A stretch of 64,000 nt of DNA, from assembly GCF_001650735.1 (NCBI RefSeq), contig NZ_LXVY01000006.1:103240-167239 (forward strand), written 5' to 3'. The notes under the pieces are model-generated. The model searched no databases. It was not told the origin of the DNA and saw nothing but the letters and a program-made list of their open reading frames with translations. This document shows, piece after piece, positions 46,072 to 56,011 of the stretch (positions within the stretch are counted from its first letter, which is position 1; each line of letters begins with the position of its first letter). The DNA is from Sphingomonas sp. TDK1. GTDB taxonomy: Bacteria; Pseudomonadota; Alphaproteobacteria; Sphingomonadales; Sphingomonadaceae. A program made the position numbers and the translations under genes.

Positions 46072-47601
46072 CTACGCTGGGCCGCGATACCCACCCCATG
46101 CGATTCGCCGCGCCTTTCGGGGATCGTTTTCGTCTCGGTCGCGGGCATCGAAGACATGCGTAACCCGGTTTGCCGCATCGTATCGCCGCCATGCGGGAGA
46201 ATTGCCCTGTGCAAAATCCAGGAAGGCCCGCTGGAAGCGTTGGCTCACCATTCTGGAGCGCCGCCAGCGGAAGAGATCGAGGCGACCCAGTTCCCCCTCG
46301 CCGGTGGTGCCGAACACCATCGGAAGATCGAGGCCGTGCGTGGCTTCCCCGAACAACAAGCGCGTCAGGGGCGTGGCGTAATCGAATCGATAGACCCAGC
46401 AATCGGCAAACCGCGCATGTCCCTCCGCGATCAGGATGGCTGGCAGCCAGAAATTGAGGTCTCCGGCGATATCGATAGCGGTACGCGGCGACGGATACCC
46501 GGGATAGGCCGCCGCGATGCGGGTGCGCAGCGCAGGCGCTTCGCATGCAAACATTGCCTCCAGCCGGTTCACCCGGCTGCAGAGCACGGGCAGGGCCTTG
46601 TCCAGCATGGCGCCTTCGCGCGACATGGTACCGATCACCAAAGGGACAGGATGGGCGGTGCCGTCCCGAAAGGCGTCGATAGGATGCTGCGGTAGGAATT
46701 CACCGTCGATCACCGGGGAACTCGGCAGAAAACCAGGGTACCGGTCTGGCGCGACGTCGTAGAAGAAGCGCGCGGCCACCGCGTTCAAGTCTTCCGCCGG
46801 CAGGTGCCGGAGTGCACGCGCCGCCGCGTCCTTGTCCTCCGGATCGATGCCCAGCATCGTCAGAAGCTTGCGGGCGAACTGCTGGTGTCGCTCCGGCCCA
46901 TAGACGCTGATGCCGGCAGCGCTCATCGCGAATGCGCGGTGGAACAGGCCCCGTGCTGCGGGAACACACATCAGCGTAACCACCGACATCGCCCCCGCAG
47001 ACTGCCCTACGATCGTGACGTTGCCGGGATCGCCGCCAAAGGCGTGGATATTCTCCCGCACCCAGGTGAGCGCAGTCACTTGGTCGCGCAGTCCGGGATT
47101 GCTGTCGATCGGGTAAGCGTCGGTCGACCAGCCACTGAAATCTGAAAAGCCGAAAATGCCGACACGGTAGTTGAAGCTGACGAAGACGACATCCCCGTGG
47201 TCGACGAGATGCTGGCCGCGATAGAGCGGCGCGCGGCTCCCACCCAACGAGAAGCCGCCGCCATAAATCCAGACCACGACCGGCCGCGGACTTTTACGGG
47301 CGTCGAGCGGCGCCGAGACGTTGATGCTCAGGCAGTCCTCGTCCATCGGTGTCGCTGCTCCCGCGCCGCCGATCGCTTCGAAACCGCGCTTCTGCATGGG
47401 GAGCGGTCCGAATACCCGCGCATCGCGGATACCCTGCCAAGGCGCTGGTGGGCGCGGCCCCCGGAACCGCAGATCGCCGATCGGTGGCGCGGCAAAGGGG
47501 ATACCGCGCCAGGTGCGGACGCCGTCTTCAACGACGCCGCGTACCACGCCGGATCGGGTCTCGACGAGAAGATCGGAGGAATTCGTCGGGTCAATCGACA
47601 T
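46072..47601 (-). CDS. type-B carboxylesterase
   Basis: The 509-residue protein follows the carboxylesterase-B pattern: RGIPFAAPPIGDLRFRGP, EDCLSINVSAP, the oxyanion VVWIYGGGFSLGG, and GQSAGA with the nucleophile Ser201. No signal peptide is seen, so it acts in the cytoplasm. It is the last gene of the aromatic cluster, 74 nt after the benzyl alcohol dehydrogenase; hydrolysis of benzyl esters (to alcohol plus acid) would feed that enzyme directly, an inference from position. Start is the ATG at 47601 (another at 47610). Confidence 0.88.
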   Translation of the reverse strand: MSIDPTNSSDLLVETRSGVVRGVVEDGVRTWRGIPFAAPPIGDLRFRGPRPPAPWQGIRDARVFGPLPMQKRGFEAIGGAGAATPMDEDCLSINVSAPLDARKSPRPVVVWIYGGGFSLGGSRAPLYRGQHLVDHGDVVFVSFNYRVGIFGFSDFSGWSTDAYPIDSNPGLRDQVTALTWVRENIHAFGGDPGNVTIVGQSAGAMSVVTLMCVPAARGLFHRAFAMSAAGISVYGPERHQQFARKLLTMLGIDPEDKDAAARALRHLPAEDLNAVAARFFYDVAPDRYPGFLPSSPVIDGEFLPQHPIDAFRDGTAHPVPLVIGTMSREGAMLDKALPVLCSRVNRLEAMFACEAPALRTRIAAAYPGYPSPRTAIDIAGDLNFWLPAILIAEGHARFADCWVYRFDYATPLTRLLFGEATHGLDLPMVFGTTGEGELGRLDLFRWRRSRMVSQRFQRAFLDFAQGNSPAWRRYDAANRVTHVFDARDRDENDPRKARRIAWGGYRGPA

Positions 47602-47675
47602 CTCGGGCACCTTGAATCGGTCGATCTGCGCATTCGGGGCGGGCGAGGCTGTGCAGGGCAGCCTCGCCGCTTCGG

Positions 47676-48794
47676 TCAGGCCGGCAACCGAAGGATCGGT
47701 TTGATCGTCTTCCCGCTCTCGCTGTCGGCGACCGCCTGATTGATGTCTGCAAAGTCGTAGAATTTGACCAGCCGGTCGAACGGGAACCGCCCCTGGGCGT
47801 GGAGCGCGATGAGTTCCGGGATGAAGACCTGCGGCACCGCGTCCCCCTCCACGATGCCCATGATCCGCTTGCCCGGCACCATCACCATATTCACGTCGAA
47901 GTTGGCTTCGGTGCCGAGCTTTGGGGCACCGACGATCCCGCAGGTCCCCAGGATGGCGAGAGCATCGATTGCCTGGCGCAGAACATCCGGCCGGCCGCTG
48001 CTCTCGAGCGTGAAATCGGCGCCGCCGCCGGTGATATCCTGGATCGCAGCCACCGGGTCTGTTTCCCGGCTGTTGACGATGTGGGTAGCGCCGAGTTCTC
48101 TCGCCAGTTCCAGCCGGCTCGGCGTCACGTCGACCGCGATGATCTGCGTCGCCCCGGCGACACGCGCGGCCATGATCGCGCTGAGGCCCACCGCGCCCGA
48201 GCCGAAAGCGGCAAAACTGGCACCGGCCGGCACCTTCATCGCGCGGAGCACGGCTCCCGCGCCGGTCTGGATGCCGCAGCCCAGCGGACCTAGCAGTTCC
48301 AGCGGCGCGTCCTTCGCGACTTTGACGACGTTGCGTTCCTGCGCGATCGCAAAGCTGCCGAACGACGACTGACCGAAGAAATGATCATGCAGCACATGCC
48401 CATGGGCATCGCAGGTGGCCGTTGAGCCGTCCTTCCGCCCGCCGCCGAAGTTCAACCCGAAGAACTCGGCGCAATGCGCGGGGTGCCCGGAGAGGCACGG
48501 ATGGCAGACACCGCACGAAGCGAAGCTGAGGACGACATGGTCCCCCGGTGCGACCGCGGTCACGCCGGCACCAATCGCTTCGACCACGCCCGATCCCTCA
48601 TGACCGAGCACTGCGGGGAGCGGCACCGGATAATATTGGTCGCGCACGATGATATCGGTGTGGCAGACGCCCACCGCGACGATCCGGACCAGCACTTCGC
48701 CTGGGCGAGGCGCGGCGATCTTCGCGGTCTCGATCGCGAAGGGAGCGCCCTGCGCGCGGGTTACGGCGGCGGTGATTTCACGCAATTCGGTCAT
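47676..48794 (-). CDS. xylB: zinc-dependent aryl (benzyl) alcohol dehydrogenase
   Basis: The 372-residue MDR enzyme has catalytic zinc ligands Cys44 and His65, structural zinc Cys94, Cys97, Cys100 and Cys108, and a Rossmann segment FGSGAVGLSAIMAARVAGA. It matches XylB/AreB-type benzyl alcohol dehydrogenases, oxidising benzyl alcohol to benzaldehyde with NAD+. The ATG at 48794 is taken because AGGAG lies 6 nt before it; an ATG at 48800 abuts the ribosome site. It sits 38 nt after the benzaldehyde dehydrogenase gene, completing the top of the benzoate route. Confidence 0.9.
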   Translation of the reverse strand: MTELREITAAVTRAQGAPFAIETAKIAAPRPGEVLVRIVAVGVCHTDIIVRDQYYPVPLPAVLGHEGSGVVEAIGAGVTAVAPGDHVVLSFASCGVCHPCLSGHPAHCAEFFGLNFGGGRKDGSTATCDAHGHVLHDHFFGQSSFGSFAIAQERNVVKVAKDAPLELLGPLGCGIQTGAGAVLRAMKVPAGASFAAFGSGAVGLSAIMAARVAGATQIIAVDVTPSRLELARELGATHIVNSRETDPVAAIQDITGGGADFTLESSGRPDVLRQAIDALAILGTCGIVGAPKLGTEANFDVNMVMVPGKRIMGIVEGDAVPQVFIPELIALHAQGRFPFDRLVKFYDFADINQAVADSESGKTIKPILRLPA

Positions 48795-48832
48795 CGTCAT
48801 CTCCTGGAAGTTTTGTCCCGTTTTCGGGGCGA

Positions 48833-50290
48833 TCAGAACGGATAGGCGGGGGCGGCGCCCTTCACGGTCAGCCACTGCCAATGCGTGAATTCCTCCCAAT
48901 TGGCCGGGCCGCCGATCGACGAACCGTTGCCGGAGGCGCCGACGCCGCCAAAGGGGTTGACCACCTCGTCGTTCACGGTCTGATCGTTGATGTGGACCAG
49001 CCCGGCGCGGAGCCGCTCGCCGATCGCCATGGCGCGACCGACGTCGTTCGAGATCACCGCTGCGGACAGGCCATAGTCGGTGTCGTTGGCCATCGCGATC
49101 GCCTGTTCGTCGGTATCGAAGGGAACCAGCACGGCGACCGGCCCGAAAATCTCCTCGTCGAACGCCGCCATGCCGGGCAGCACGCCCTCCAGCACGGTAG
49201 GCGCCATGCAAAGCCCGTCGACCGTGCCGCCCGCCGCCACCCGCGCTCCCGACGCGACGCTGCGCTCGAGGATCTCGCGGGCATGGTCGAGCTGCGACCG
49301 GTTGATGAGGGGACCGACCGCGACCGCGTCGGACATCGGGTCGCCCGCCGGGAGTGCCCGCGCCTTCTCGACCAGCCTGGCCGCGAAGGCATCGAAGATC
49401 GCGCGATGGACGAGGATCCGCCCGGTCGTCATGCAGATCTGCCCCTGGTGCAGCCAGGCCCCCCATGCGGCGTTGCGCGCGGCCAGATCGAGGTCGGCAT
49501 CGTCGAGGACGATGAGGGCGTTCTTTCCGCCGAGTTCCAGCGAAACCTTCTTGAGATGCCGGCTCGCTACCTCACCCACCTTGCGCCCGGCGCCGGTCGA
49601 TCCGGTGAACTGGATCATCGCAACATTGGGATCCTCGCACAGCGCTGCCCCCGCTGGTCCGCCACCTGGGAGTACCGCGAGCAGGCCGGCCGGCAGCCCG
49701 GCCAGCTCGAACAGGCGCGCGATCACATAGCCTCCGCACACCGCCGTGCGCGGGTCGGGCTTGAGCACCACCGCATTGCCGACGGCGAGGGCCGGCGCCA
49801 CCGCCCGCATCGCAAGGTAGAGCGGGAAATTGAACGGTGCGATCACGCCGACCACGCCAAGCGGACGACGCCGGGCGAGGCTCAGACGCCCCGCTTCGCT
49901 GGGCAGGACGAGCCCCTGCGCCTGATGGGGCATCGCACCGGCCAGTTCGATCGCCTTGACCGTGATCGACAGCTCGAATTCGGCCTTGGCGCGCACGGAG
50001 CCGCTTTCGCGCATGATCCAGGTAACGATCGCGTCCCAGTGTGCGCGGGCGAGCGCGGCGGCCTTCGGGAAGATGCTCGCGCGCGCATCCGGGGCGGCGG
50101 CGGCCCAACCCGCCTGCGCGGCGCGTGCCGTCGCCGTCGTGCGAGCGACGATGGCCGCATCCGCCGAGCCGGCGCGTGCCAGCACTGCGCCGGTCGCAGG
50201 TTCGATCACATCGTAGATTTCGTCCGCCTTCACCCAGCCACCGTCGAACAGGCGGCCGTCAAGATGTCCATCGTCGAACAGGGACGTCAT
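48833..50290 (-). CDS. xylC: benzaldehyde dehydrogenase (XylC-like)
   Basis: The 485-residue aldehyde dehydrogenase has Asn154 in APFNFPL, Glu252 in LELGGKN and catalytic Cys286 in HQGQICM, and the XylC-like C-terminal end WLTVKGAAPAYPF. It oxidises benzaldehyde to benzoate with NAD(P)+, which the adjacent benABCD genes then consume. The ATG at 50290 has AGAGTGAT before it and lies 1 nt from the pcaD stop, so translation is likely coupled. Confidence 0.92.
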   Translation of the reverse strand: MTSLFDDGHLDGRLFDGGWVKADEIYDVIEPATGAVLARAGSADAAIVARTTATARAAQAGWAAAAPDARASIFPKAAALARAHWDAIVTWIMRESGSVRAKAEFELSITVKAIELAGAMPHQAQGLVLPSEAGRLSLARRRPLGVVGVIAPFNFPLYLAMRAVAPALAVGNAVVLKPDPRTAVCGGYVIARLFELAGLPAGLLAVLPGGGPAGAALCEDPNVAMIQFTGSTGAGRKVGEVASRHLKKVSLELGGKNALIVLDDADLDLAARNAAWGAWLHQGQICMTTGRILVHRAIFDAFAARLVEKARALPAGDPMSDAVAVGPLINRSQLDHAREILERSVASGARVAAGGTVDGLCMAPTVLEGVLPGMAAFDEEIFGPVAVLVPFDTDEQAIAMANDTDYGLSAAVISNDVGRAMAIGERLRAGLVHINDQTVNDEVVNPFGGVGASGNGSSIGGPANWEEFTHWQWLTVKGAAPAYPF

Positions 50291-50291
50291 A

Positions 50292-51089
50292 TCACTCTCC
50301 ACTGGTATCTTTGAGATGATCGAGCAGCGCGGCCGTGAAGGCTTCGGGCCGCTCGAGATTGGACAGATGTGCCGCATCGAGCATCACGCAGGTCGCGCGC
50401 GGGATGCCTTCGAGCAGCGCAGTCGTTTGCACCGGAGGCGTCGCCGGATCGCGCGTGCCGCCGATCACCAGCGTGGGCGTGCGGATCAGCCCCAGCAGCG
50501 GGCGCATGTCCATGTCGCGGATTGCCGCGCAGCAGCCGGCATACCCCTCCGGATCGGTGGCGTGCAGCGTCGCCAGGATGGCCGCGATATTGGCCGGATC
50601 GGCGCGGAAGTCCGGGGTGAACCAGCGTTCGACCACGGCGTCCGCGATCGCCGCCATGCCTTGGCTGCGCACGGCCGCGATCCGTGCATCCCACGCCGTG
50701 GCCGGGCCCATGCACGGCGCGCTGTTGGCGATGACGAGTCGGCTGAGCCTGCCCGCCGCCTGAACCCCCAGCCACTGCGCCGTCATGCCGCCGAGCGAGA
50801 GGCCGCAAAAGGCGAACCGGTCGAGCCCCAGGGCGTCGGCGAGTTCGAGCACGTCGCGACCCAGCCGGTCGAGCCCATAGCCACCCTTCGGTGCGTCCGA
50901 CGCACCATGTCCGCGCGTATCGTAGCGGATCACATGGAAACGCTGCACCAGCGCCTCCATCTGCGGCGCCCACATCGTGCGATCGGTGCCGAGCGAGTTG
51001 GACAGGATCAGCGCCGGCTTGGCCGGATTGCCATCGCTGGTCCACGCGAGGCGACAGCCGTCGCCCAGCCCGAGGTGCTGCGCGCTCAC
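50292..51089 (-). CDS. pcaD: 3-oxoadipate enol-lactonase
   Basis: The 265-residue alpha/beta hydrolase matches PcaD: SNSLGTDRTMW, FHVIRYDTRGHGASD, nucleophile Ser98 in CGLSLGG and the late AAHLSNLERPEAF with catalytic His. It opens 3-oxoadipate enol-lactone to 3-oxoadipate. The start is the GTG at 51089, which overlaps the pcaF stop by 4 nt (GTGA); the longer frame would extend into pcaF without family support. Confidence 0.92.
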   Translation of the reverse strand: MSAQHLGLGDGCRLAWTSDGNPAKPALILSNSLGTDRTMWAPQMEALVQRFHVIRYDTRGHGASDAPKGGYGLDRLGRDVLELADALGLDRFAFCGLSLGGMTAQWLGVQAAGRLSRLVIANSAPCMGPATAWDARIAAVRSQGMAAIADAVVERWFTPDFRADPANIAAILATLHATDPEGYAGCCAAIRDMDMRPLLGLIRTPTLVIGGTRDPATPPVQTTALLEGIPRATCVMLDAAHLSNLERPEAFTAALLDHLKDTSGE

Positions 51090-52288
51090 AACCGCTCGAC
51101 CGCCAGCGCCAGGCCTTGGCCGACGCCAACGCACAGCGTCGCCAGCCCCAACTTGCCGCCCGAGGCTTCGAGCTGGTGCACCAGCGTCATGGCAAGGCGC
51201 GCGCCCGACATGCCGAGCGGATGCCCCAGCGCGATGGCGCCCCCGTTCGGATTGACGCGAGGGTCGTCGTCCGCCAGCCCCAATCCGCGCAGCACCGCAA
51301 GCCCTTGCGCGGCGAAGGCTTCGTTCAACTCGATCGCGTCGATCGCCGCCAGGGACAGTCCGAGCCTGGCCAGGAGCTTCTGCGTCGCGGGCACGGGGCC
51401 GATGCCCATGATCCGCGGCGGGACGCCTGCGCTCGCCATGCCCAGGATGCGCGCACGCGGCGTAAGGCCATGGTCCCGTACCGCCATCTCGCTGGCGATG
51501 ATCATCGCCGCCGCACCGTCGTTCACGCCCGAAGCATTGCCTGCCGTCACCGTTCCGTCGGCACGGACCACGGGGCGGAGCCTAGACAGCGTGTCGATCG
51601 TGGTGTCCGCGCGGGGATGCTCGTCGGTGTCGACCCGGGTCTCGCGGCCCTTGCGGTCGGTGACCGTCACTGCCACGATTTCGTCCGCGAAGAAGCCGGC
51701 GGCCTGTGCCGCTGCGGCCCGCTGCTGGCTGCGCAGCGCGAACAGATCCTGATCCGCCCGCGAGACGGCGAAGTCGGTGGCGACATTCTCGCCGGTCTCG
51801 GGCATCGAATCGACGCCATATCGCGCCTGCATCCGCCGGTTGACGAACCGCCAGCCGATGGTCGTGTCGTGGATCTCCGCCTGTCGCGAGAAGCCGCTTT
51901 CAGCCTTGGCCAGGACGAACGGCGCGCGGCTCATGCTCTCCACGCCGCCCGCGATCAGCAGGTCGGCCTCACCCGCCCGGATCGCACGCGCGGCGGTGCC
52001 GATCGCGTCCAGGCCGGAGGCGCACAGGCGATTGATCGTTGCGCCGCCCACCGTTTCGGGCAGCCCGGCAAGCAGCGCCGCCATGCGCGCGACGTTCCTA
52101 TTGTCTTCCCCGGACTGGTTTGCACAGCCCAGGATCACGTCGTCGAACGCTGCGGGATCGATGGCGGCGTGCTCGATCAGCGCGGTGATCGGCATCGCGG
52201 CGAGATCGTCGGCCCGGATGGACGATAGCGCACCCGCATAACGTCCGATCGGCGTCCGGCGCGCATCGCATAGGAACGCCGCCCTCAC
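51086..52288 (-). CDS. pcaF: 3-oxoadipyl-CoA thiolase
   Basis: The 400-residue thiolase has the nucleophilic Cys89 in [12 protein letters not shown], the NEAFAAQ motif, [16 protein letters not shown] with the His, and CVGVGQGLA with the second Cys. Together these define the biosynthetic/degradative thiolase fold; the family here is PcaF, cleaving 3-oxoadipyl-CoA to succinyl-CoA and acetyl-CoA. Start is the GTG at 52288, which overlaps the pcaJ stop by 4 nt; the pcaD start overlaps its stop likewise. Confidence 0.94.
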   Translation of the reverse strand: MRAAFLCDARRTPIGRYAGALSSIRADDLAAMPITALIEHAAIDPAAFDDVILGCANQSGEDNRNVARMAALLAGLPETVGGATINRLCASGLDAIGTAARAIRAGEADLLIAGGVESMSRAPFVLAKAESGFSRQAEIHDTTIGWRFVNRRMQARYGVDSMPETGENVATDFAVSRADQDLFALRSQQRAAAAQAAGFFADEIVAVTVTDRKGRETRVDTDEHPRADTTIDTLSRLRPVVRADGTVTAGNASGVNDGAAAMIIASEMAVRDHGLTPRARILGMASAGVPPRIMGIGPVPATQKLLARLGLSLAAIDAIELNEAFAAQGLAVLRGLGLADDDPRVNPNGGAIALGHPLGMSGARLAMTLVHQLEASGGKLGLATLCVGVGQGLALAVERL

Positions 52289-52959
52289 AGCGCGGGCTCC
52301 GGCGTGAGCCCGACCCATAGCGGTGCCGCGGTCTTCGCGGAAATCTCCTCGACCGTGATGCCCGGCGCCACCTCGGTCAGGGTCAGTCTACCCTGTCGCC
52401 GATCCACCTCCAGGACGCCCAGGTCGGTGATGATCAGGTCGACGCAGGCGCGGCCGGTCAACGGCAGGGTGCAGCGTTCGAGGATCTTCGGCGTGCCGTC
52501 TTTCGCGACATGGTCCATCACCACCACAACGCGGCGAACACCGGCGACCAGGTCCATCGCGCCGCCCATGCCCTTCACCATCTTGCCCGGGATCGTCCAG
52601 TTGGCGAGATCGCCGTTGGCCGCTACTTCCATCGCGCCGAGCACTGCCATGTCGATATGGCCGCCGCGGATCATCGCGAAACTGTCCGCCGAGGAAAAGA
52701 AGCTGGAGGTCGGCAGTGCTGTTACGGTCTGCTTGCCGGCATTGATCAGGTCAGGATCCTGTTCGCCGGCATAGGGGAAGGGGCCGATGCCCAGCATCCC
52801 GTTCTCGCTCTGCAGCGTCACGGTGATCCCGGCAGGCACATGATTGGCCACCAGCGTCGGGATGCCGATACCGAGATTGACGTAGTAGCCGTCCTTCAGT
52901 TCGCGCGCGGCCCGCGCCGCCATCGCATCGCGGGTCCAGCCGTTCGTGTCGCCGGGCAT
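52285..52959 (-). CDS. pcaJ: 3-oxoadipate CoA-transferase subunit B
   Basis: The 224-residue protein has the CoA-transferase B signature: [14 protein letters not shown] and the catalytic Glu52 in LQSENGMLG, later [16 protein letters not shown]. With PcaI it transfers CoA from succinyl-CoA to 3-oxoadipate. Its ATG shares one nucleotide with the pcaI stop (TGATG), giving tight translational coupling. The start at 52959 is preferred to an upstream in-frame Met inside pcaI. Confidence 0.95.
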   Translation of the reverse strand: MPGDTNGWTRDAMAARAARELKDGYYVNLGIGIPTLVANHVPAGITVTLQSENGMLGIGPFPYAGEQDPDLINAGKQTVTALPTSSFFSSADSFAMIRGGHIDMAVLGAMEVAANGDLANWTIPGKMVKGMGGAMDLVAGVRRVVVVMDHVAKDGTPKILERCTLPLTGRACVDLIITDLGVLEVDRRQGRLTLTEVAPGITVEEISAKTAAPLWVGLTPEPAL

Positions 52960-53669
52960 CAGGCATCCTCCCTTTCGCGCGTGGTCAGCTTCTCGATCCG
53001 CTTCTCGTTGATCGTCGCGCGGACGATGCGATCGACGTAAATTCCGGGCGTGTGGATGCAATCGGGATCAAAGCTGCCCTCGGGCACGATCTCCTCCACC
53101 TCGGCGACGGTCACGCGGCCAGCCGTCGCCATGTTCGGATTGAAGTTGCGCGCGGTTTTTCGGAACATCAGATTGCCTGCCGGATCGGCGCGCCACGCCT
53201 TGACGATCGAAAGGTCGGCCCGGAGCCAGGTCTCCCGCACATACTCCTCGCCCTCGAACGTCTCGACGGGCTTGCCTTCGGCGACGACGGTGCCGACGCC
53301 CGTGCGCGTATAGAAGGCAGGAATGCCCGCGCCGCCGGCGCGGATGCGTTCGGCCAGCGTGCCCTGCGGGGTCAGCTCCAGCTCCAGGTCGCCGGAGAGA
53401 TATTGCTGCTCGAACAGCTTGTTCTCGCCCACATAGGACGAGATCATCTTGCGGATCTGCCGGCTTTCCAGCAGCATCCACAGCCCGAACCCGTCGGCGC
53501 CGGCATTGTTGGAGATGACCGTCAGCTGCCGGACCCCCGATGCACGGATGACGGGAATCAGGCTCTCGGGATTGCCCGAAAGGCCGAAGCCGCCGGACAT
53601 GATCGTCATGCCGTCGAACAGCAGCCCCTCCAACGCGGCGGCCGGGCTGTCATAGATTTTGCTGGTCAT
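52959..53669 (-). CDS. pcaI: 3-oxoadipate CoA-transferase subunit A
   Basis: The 236-residue protein carries the subunit A signature: [19 protein letters not shown] and [10 protein letters not shown]. It is the partner of PcaJ. Its ATG at 53669 follows benD's stop by 11 nt; a GGATC stretch serves as a weak ribosome site. The frame that extends upstream is not conserved. Confidence 0.95.
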   Translation of the reverse strand: MTSKIYDSPAAALEGLLFDGMTIMSGGFGLSGNPESLIPVIRASGVRQLTVISNNAGADGFGLWMLLESRQIRKMISSYVGENKLFEQQYLSGDLELELTPQGTLAERIRAGGAGIPAFYTRTGVGTVVAEGKPVETFEGEEYVRETWLRADLSIVKAWRADPAGNLMFRKTARNFNPNMATAGRVTVAEVEEIVPEGSFDPDCIHTPGIYVDRIVRATINEKRIEKLTTREREDA

Positions 53670-53680
53670 AATTCGATCCG

Positions 53681-54457
53681 TTAGCCGAGATCGCCGCCCG
53701 CGACGGGCAGCACCGTTCCGGTGATGTACGAAGCCTCGTCCGAGGCGAGGAACAGGATTGGCGCGACCTGCTCCGCGATGGTGCCGTAGCGCTTGAGCAG
53801 CGCCGACTGCGTAACCTGCTCGACAACCTGTTCCATCCAGGCCTGTTCCAGCGCGGTATCCCCTTCGGGATTGCGCGGTACCCGGCGCGGCGGCGCCTCG
53901 GTCCCGCCCGGGGCGGTGGCGACGACGCGGATGTTGCGCGCGGCATATTCCATCGCGAGGCTTTGGGTCAGCGCGTTCACCCCGCCCTTGGCCGCCGAAT
54001 AGGGCCCGCGGTGAATGCCGCGCGTCGCGTTGGACGAAATGTTGACGATCGTACCTCGGCCGCGCGCCAGCAGATGCGGCAGCGCTGCGTGGCAGCACCA
54101 CAAGGTGGGCATTAGCGAACGGCGGATCTCCGCCTCGATCTGTTCGGGCTCGAACGCATCGAAGGGCCGCATCCGGATCGCCCCGCCGACGCCGTTGATG
54201 AGAATGTCGAGCTGGCCGAAACGGGCGACCGCCTCCGCGATCGCCGCCGATGCGCCGTGATGGGTCTCGAGATCGGCGACGAAGCCGGCCGCGTCGCCCG
54301 GGGCGCCGGCTGCGACCTCGTCGATGAAGGGCGCGCGGTCGACGAACAGCACGCGCCCCCCTTCCGCTGCCGCTCGCTCGGCGACGGAGCGGCCGATGCC
54401 CTGCGCGGCGCCGGTCACCACAAGCACCTTGCCGACGAAGCGTCCCGGTTCGCTCAT
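53681..54457 (-). CDS. benD: benzoate cis-diol dehydrogenase
   Basis: The 258-residue SDR enzyme has TGAAQGIG (15-22), NISS with Ser142, and Tyr153-x3-Lys157 in PYSAAKGG. It matches BenD/XylL, oxidising 1,6-dihydroxycyclohexa-2,4-diene-1-carboxylate with NAD+ to catechol and CO2. The ATG at 54457 overlaps the benC stop (ATGA), which fixes the start. It follows benABC as in classic benzoate clusters. Confidence 0.94.
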   Translation of the reverse strand: MSEPGRFVGKVLVVTGAAQGIGRSVAERAAAEGGRVLFVDRAPFIDEVAAGAPGDAAGFVADLETHHGASAAIAEAVARFGQLDILINGVGGAIRMRPFDAFEPEQIEAEIRRSLMPTLWCCHAALPHLLARGRGTIVNISSNATRGIHRGPYSAAKGGVNALTQSLAMEYAARNIRVVATAPGGTEAPPRRVPRNPEGDTALEQAWMEQVVEQVTQSALLKRYGTIAEQVAPILFLASDEASYITGTVLPVAGGDLG

Positions 54458-55476
54458 GCCGGTACCGCTTCGCTGGGGGCGAATTTCTCGTAGCGGAAAT
54501 GGGCAGGGGTCACGCCCCGGTCGCGGAGCGCTGCGCGGACCACCTCCACCATCGCCGGGGGACCACAGAGATAGACGTCGCACGCCGCGATATCGAAGGG
54601 CACGTCATCGAGATGGTCCGTGACATAGCCGCTGCGCGGATAGGTGGCACCGGGGCCGCTCACGCAGGCGGTCCAGCGGAAACTCTGCAGCCGCGTCGCC
54701 AGCCTGTCGAGCCGATCGGTTTCGACGAGATCCTGGTCCTGGGTAACCCCATAGACCAGGTGGACGGGCCAGTCGCAGCCGCGATCCACCAGCACCTCCA
54801 GCATCGACAGGATCGGCGCCAGGCCCGTGCCGCCGGCGAGCATCAGTACTGGACGCTCGGCCTTGCGCAGGAAGAAGCTGCCAAGCGGACCCGTCATCGA
54901 CACCCGATCGCCGGCACGCGCCTGTTCGACGAGCCAGCGGCTCATCCGGCCACCGGGCACGTTGCGGATCAGGAACTGCGCCTCGGTGGCGCCTGGCTTC
55001 GAACTGAACGAATAGGACCGCGTCTCCGCGGTGCCGGGGATCTGGAGATTGACATACTGGCCCGGCAGGAAGTCGAGCGTCGCCGGGGTATCGAGTGCGA
55101 CCGTGAGCAGGATCGTGCTGTCGGATACGCGTTCAACTGCGCCGACCGTCCCGGCATGTGTCGCGGGCGTCAGCTTGCATGCCCCCGACGGCACCGGCAC
55201 CGCGACGATGCAGTCGGATTCCGGCACCATCTGGCAGGTCAGCACGATCCCTTGATCGGCTTCTTCGGCGCTCAGCGCTTCCTCGATATACTCGTCGCCG
55301 AGATCGTAGCGCCCCTGCTCGCAGTGGCATTTGCAGGTACCGCAAACCCCGTCCGAACAGTCCATCGGCAAGTTCACTTTCTGCCGATAGGCGGCGTCCA
55401 GCACGGTCTCGCCCGGGTTGCAGTCGATGATGCGGGTGGCGCCATCCTCGAAGGTGAGCGCGATGCGATAGGTCAT
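54454..55476 (-). CDS. benC: benzoate 1,2-dioxygenase reductase
   Basis: The 340-residue protein has an N-terminal plant-type 2Fe-2S ferredoxin domain (Cys40, Cys45, Cys48, Cys81; DCSDGVCGTCKC), an FAD domain (ETRSYSFSS) and a NAD domain (LAGGTGLAPILSMLE). It passes electrons from NADH to the BenAB oxygenase. Start ATG 28 nt after the benB stop; its stop overlaps benD. Confidence 0.95.
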   Translation of the reverse strand: MTYRIALTFEDGATRIIDCNPGETVLDAAYRQKVNLPMDCSDGVCGTCKCHCEQGRYDLGDEYIEEALSAEEADQGIVLTCQMVPESDCIVAVPVPSGACKLTPATHAGTVGAVERVSDSTILLTVALDTPATLDFLPGQYVNLQIPGTAETRSYSFSSKPGATEAQFLIRNVPGGRMSRWLVEQARAGDRVSMTGPLGSFFLRKAERPVLMLAGGTGLAPILSMLEVLVDRGCDWPVHLVYGVTQDQDLVETDRLDRLATRLQSFRWTACVSGPGATYPRSGYVTDHLDDVPFDIAACDVYLCGPPAMVEVVRAALRDRGVTPAHFRYEKFAPSEAVPA

Positions 55477-55504
55477 TCCAGCCTCTCCGGGCCAGCGTCG
55501 CGGA

Positions 55505-56011
55505 TCACAGGTGATAAATGTCCACGACCTGGTGAATATAATCGTTTTTCAGCACCACCTTCTTGGCGGTGATGACCGGTACCTCGCCCGTCACGTCCAG
55601 CGTGTAGAAAGAGGTTCCGAAGAACTGGCTCGTCGTCGCGTAGCGATGACTGAGCGTGTGCCAGTTGAAGCGAAGATCGATCGCGCCGTCCCGCTGGTCC
55701 AGCAATTCGACATTGGCGATCATATGGCAGGTCCGCGGTTCCGGCGTGCTCGCGCCCGATCGTTCGGTCTTGATGCGGAAGACGCGGTCCTCCAGCCCCT
55801 GGCGATTGGGGTAGTAGATCAGCGAAATGTGCTGCTGCGGGTCCTCGACCAGTTGGTCGTCGTCGTCCCAGGCAGGCATCCAGAAGGTCGCGTCCGGGGC
55901 ATAGCAGTCGAGCCATGCGTCCCAGTCGCGATCGTCCAGCAGCCGGGCCTCCCGGTGGAGGAAGGCGAGCACGTCTTCGCGGGCGATCGGGCGGGCGAGC
56001 AGCGCGCTCAT
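55505..56011 (-). CDS. benB: benzoate 1,2-dioxygenase small subunit
   Basis: The 168-residue beta subunit has [20 protein letters not shown] and [21 protein letters not shown], typical of BenB/XylY. It provides structure to the (alpha-beta)3 oxygenase. The ATG at 56011 overlaps the benA stop by 4 nt (ATGA), which defines the start; an in-frame Met further upstream lies inside benA. Confidence 0.95.
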   Translation of the reverse strand: MSALLARPIAREDVLAFLHREARLLDDRDWDAWLDCYAPDATFWMPAWDDDDQLVEDPQQHISLIYYPNRQGLEDRVFRIKTERSGASTPEPRTCHMIANVELLDQRDGAIDLRFNWHTLSHRYATTSQFFGTSFYTLDVTGEVPVITAKKVVLKNDYIHQVVDIYHL

